From the NCBI GenBank assembly GCA_921293015.1, contig OV121083.1, positions 30,062,908-30,126,907 of the forward strand: a DNA stretch of 64,000 nucleotides, in the 5' to 3' direction. The notes beneath the pieces were generated by a model, which saw only the letters and a program-made list of their open reading frames with translations, had not been told where the DNA came from and made no database searches. Made by a program: the position numbers and the translations under genes. This stretch comes from Phorcus lineatus. Taxonomy: Eukaryota > Mollusca > Gastropoda > Trochida > Trochidae. Shown here one piece after another: positions 61,841 to 64,000 of this stretch. How positions within the stretch are numbered: the stretch's first letter is position 1; each line of letters opens with the position of its first letter.

Positions 61841-62423
61841 AATTTCCATCTCCATTTCCAGTGATGGAAGCCAGATTACAACCTTGAAGGTTAACCTAGT
61901 TATGTTTTGTCCCGTAATAATCTACAAACTATTTACATTCTTTAAAAAGTTATGTTGTTTTCCTTTGAATTTTGCATTTGCACGTTTCAAACTGATTACT
62001 TAGGTGAACAGATCAAACTATCGAACACAAAAGGTTTCAGGGAAAAAGGTAGATTTCGAAACAAAACCGTTTTTTTTTCACAAACTGAATTTAATTTTTT
62101 TTATATCTTTCGCTTTTTAAAGCATAAAAATACACTGCATCATAAGAGCTTATTTGCGAGATATTATGAAATAAGAAAAAACATTATCTTGAGCAAAAAC
62201 AATACCAGAAATTCTGAAGAAGAATCAAATTAGAAATCTTACTGGAAAATGTAAAAACAAAAAAGGTGGCTCACCACATTGTAATTTCTTCACAATTAAT
62301 TCAAATAACTGAATACATGCTCGATATTACATTAAGACAGGAACACTTGGGTAAGGCCATACGTACAGCACAATGGGAAAGTGGTCAATACATACACCGC
62401 TGAAGGACCGGACAAAAACTTAC
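61841..62423. other. Presumed downstream intron
   Basis: Follows the donor of the exon on the minus strand. A plus-strand frame at 61952-62233 is Phe/Lys-rich and looks like AT-rich chance. No second exon is recognised. Confidence 0.4.
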
Positions 62424-62810
62424 AGGTATTACCAGTGGGCCCAGACTATGAGTGCTTGGCCTTCTTGGTCTATCATACTTGTCGCGTTCCTCTCCGAAAC
62501 AGAAAACTCCTAGACTATGAGTACTCGGCCGTCTGGGGCGATCACCCCCTTCACCAAACATACTGATGGGCAAGATACCAACACTATGTGTGCTTGGGCG
62601 CCGCAACTTCTCAGCTCCACGATAATGATATTCCCCGAATCCACTTACGGAGAAGGGTCCCAGACTATGTGTACTTGGTCTGCGCTGTCGTTCTTGATTA
62701 TTGTCATCTGTGGTGATACTTATTGCTGGATGAGCGGTGGATGGCGGTACCAAACTGTGACGTCGTTGTACATCCATTGGTTTGTCAAGGGTGCACGAAC
62801 TTTTCTCATC
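62424..62810 (-). CDS. Host-gene internal exon with RRPSTHS repeats
   Basis: Minus-strand internal exon. A TTACCTTTTTGCAG acceptor precedes the first codon at 62810, and a CCT|GTAAGT donor follows the last at 62424. It is exactly 387 nt (129 codons, phase 0 at both ends). It encodes RRHSL (residues 16-20) and then four copies of RRPSTHS[LV]G at residues 43, 70, 93 and 116 (spacing 27, 23, 23). The first three of these copies are followed by FGE (58-60, 85-87, 105-107). R-R-x-S is the consensus of cAMP-dependent kinase and related basophilic kinases, so a multi-site phosphorylated, probably disordered segment is a fair inference. The repeats use different synonymous codons (Arg as CGC, CGG, AGA, AGG; Gly as GGA, GGT, GGC), which argues for selection on protein. 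No known domain is recognised; the other exons were not found in this window. Confidence 0.8.
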
Positions 62811-63099
62811 CTGCAAAAAGGTAACTTATACGTTACAGCAAACATTTGTGTATATTTCTTACAAATCTGTTTCATAAACTGTTTTTTAATATTGAAATAT
62901 TGTTAAGTTTGAATTATAGAATGAATATCGCAGATGATCATGTTTCCATACAGGATAATAATGATGAAATTTTTAATCCCAATGTCCAGTGCCACGACGG
63001 CTCACTAGCTATACTTAATTACCCCTATTGAGTTTTTATTTTGCAGCTTTCCACCACATCTTTTTTCATTCAAATGTTTATTTGTTTATTATAATTATT
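62811..63099. other. Presumed upstream intron
   Basis: Begins (minus-strand sense) before the exon acceptor. No further exon is recognised. A plus-strand frame near 62921-63031 has no supporting splice sites. Confidence 0.4.
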
Positions 63100-63470
63100 G
63101 TAAAATGTTGATATGATACATTGACGTGGCTGAAATGTTGACTTTTATATGATATAGTAATTAAGTTAACTTTTGACATTGAGAAATTAAGAATTTGTTG
63201 ATATATTGACTTTGATATATATTGATTTTGTTTGAATGTCGACTAAAACTAATATATTGATTTGGGTGAATGGTTGACTGTGAATGACAGTTTGCATTAG
63301 GATATCTGTTGACATTGACTTAAGAAGAATGTTGGTGAAATGTTGAATTTGTAACATTGTCGAAATTCAGTTTGAATTGTTTAGTGAAAGATTACTTTGA
63401 AACGAAATACCTTTAGTAAAATGTTGACTTAAAATGATGCGTTAAATATTGACTTTGACAATAAAACCCT
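63100..63470 (+). repeat. Degenerate TTGACTTT/GGTGAAATG array
   Basis: Repeated variants of GGTGAAATGTTGACTTT over ~370 bp. It is the reverse complement in motif of 61560-61840. Lies ~300 bp upstream (minus-strand sense) of the exon. Confidence 0.65.
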
Positions 63471-63608
63471 GGTAAAATATACCGTCCCAATAATGCATAA
63501 AGACACACCCATGATAGATTATCGCGGTAATGATACACTATAACATGCGACAATATACTACTCAAGATTACTCATTCGCCAGCTTTCTCAATCAAGGATC
63601 AAGTTCAC

Positions 63609-63650
63609 ACAGGGTGGATATACCCTAGATCCGTTTGCCCAAATTACAGG
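63609..63650 (+). repeat. Third CAGGGTG hairpin end
   Basis: CACAGGGTGGATATACCCTA followed by GATCCGTTTGCC closely matches the outer end of the GGATCC repeats (CACAGGGTGAAAATACCCTG, AATCCGTTAACC at 1689). The hexamer cluster itself is absent here. Confidence 0.6.
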
Positions 63651-63655
63651 AACCT

Positions 63656-64000
63656 TATTTAATCTAGAAAATGTTTCCAGTTTCTAGTTTCCAGGACTTT
63701 TTTCCATAACAATTACTAAGAATAAATCTTTTTTCCCATGGTGTAGGCATGTAGATTTTCAATATAGTTAATGAAGATAAAGAGTTTCTTAAGTATGGTG
63801 CTATCCTCAGGAAAGCTATAAGGATTGAAAATCGTTGCTCCTTGTGCAAAAATTAAATACGTTTTGTAAATGAACAGATTCTGCATATGTGGATCTTGGA
63901 AGGGGAAAATAAATACTTTAAAAAGAAGGTTTATTAAATCAGATGAAACGATTTGAGTCTTTGTGAAGTTACCAATTTTGAAACATTGTTTGATAAATTT
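63656..64000 (+). repeat. Dispersed repeat, copy C (cut by window end)
   Basis: Matches copy A 5400-5740 with many long identical blocks, e.g. CTTGTGCAAAAAT, AGAAGGTTTATTAAAT and GTGAAGTTACCAATTTTGAA. It runs off the right edge of the window, so its far end is unknown. Confidence 0.85.

Noticed and set aside
62517..62906. 129-codon plus-strand frame
   Set aside because: Antisense overlap of the RRPSTHS exon; it has no splice support and no repeat logic.

Overview
The window is animal nuclear DNA and almost certainly molluscan. It is AT-rich, gene-poor and packed with decayed metazoan transposable elements. The best lineage clue is two short insertions (19971-20012 and 59761-59876) that end, on the minus strand, in a GGCGTTAA...CCCAACTCACTCAC-type tail and are flanked by 12-13 bp target-site duplications. 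From memory, this tail is a hallmark of short interspersed repeats in gastropods and bivalves. There are no bacterial-style operons, rRNAs, tRNAs or CRISPR arrays.

Layout. At 0-0.5 kb there is a Gypsy-type retropepsin fragment (-). At 1.7-8.2 kb two inverted copies of a GGATCC-rich repeat lie about 6 kb apart, with a GA microsatellite and one copy (A) of a long dispersed repeat between them. At 10.8-11.5 kb there is a TTAA-bounded element built of a 196-bp repeat. At 11.5-14.4 kb a Gypsy gag relic (-) is split by a 5'-truncated LINE with an 8-bp target duplication. At 15.9-17.0 kb there is a Gypsy integrase relic (+) followed by possible LTR sequence, and at 18.5-20.4 kb a BEL/Pao gag-pol relic (-). 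At 22.7-25.9 kb a decayed LINE (-) retains ORF1, endonuclease and RT remnants. At 27.2-32.1 kb there is a nearly full-length but broken DIRS/Ngaro-like tyrosine-recombinase retrotransposon (+) carrying an SGNH-hydrolase region.

Further right, 33.7-34.0 kb holds an ORF1-like relic. A second pair of inverted, short-motif (GGAAAG) clusters brackets 36.25-43.11 kb and abuts an L1/Tx1-like LINE ORF2 relic (43.1-44.6 kb). A LINE RT scrap lies at 45.6 kb. A 1.56-kb Harbinger-like non-autonomous DNA transposon spans 49.6-51.2 kb, and copy B of the dispersed repeat spans 51.4-53.1 kb. A LINE relic (53.1-56.5 kb) is interrupted by a Tc1-like transposase relic and a hairpin MITE. A ~340-bp inverted repeat brackets 56.6-61.5 kb.

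The only sequence I would call an intact host-gene part is an exon at 62424-62810 (-). It has perfect-looking splice acceptor and donor sites, exactly 129 codons, and four copies of an RRPSTHS[LV]G motif whose codons differ mostly at synonymous positions. It sits between two inverted arrays of TTGAC-containing short repeats. Everything else recognisable as coding is transposon-derived and carries stops, frameshifts or missing catalytic residues.
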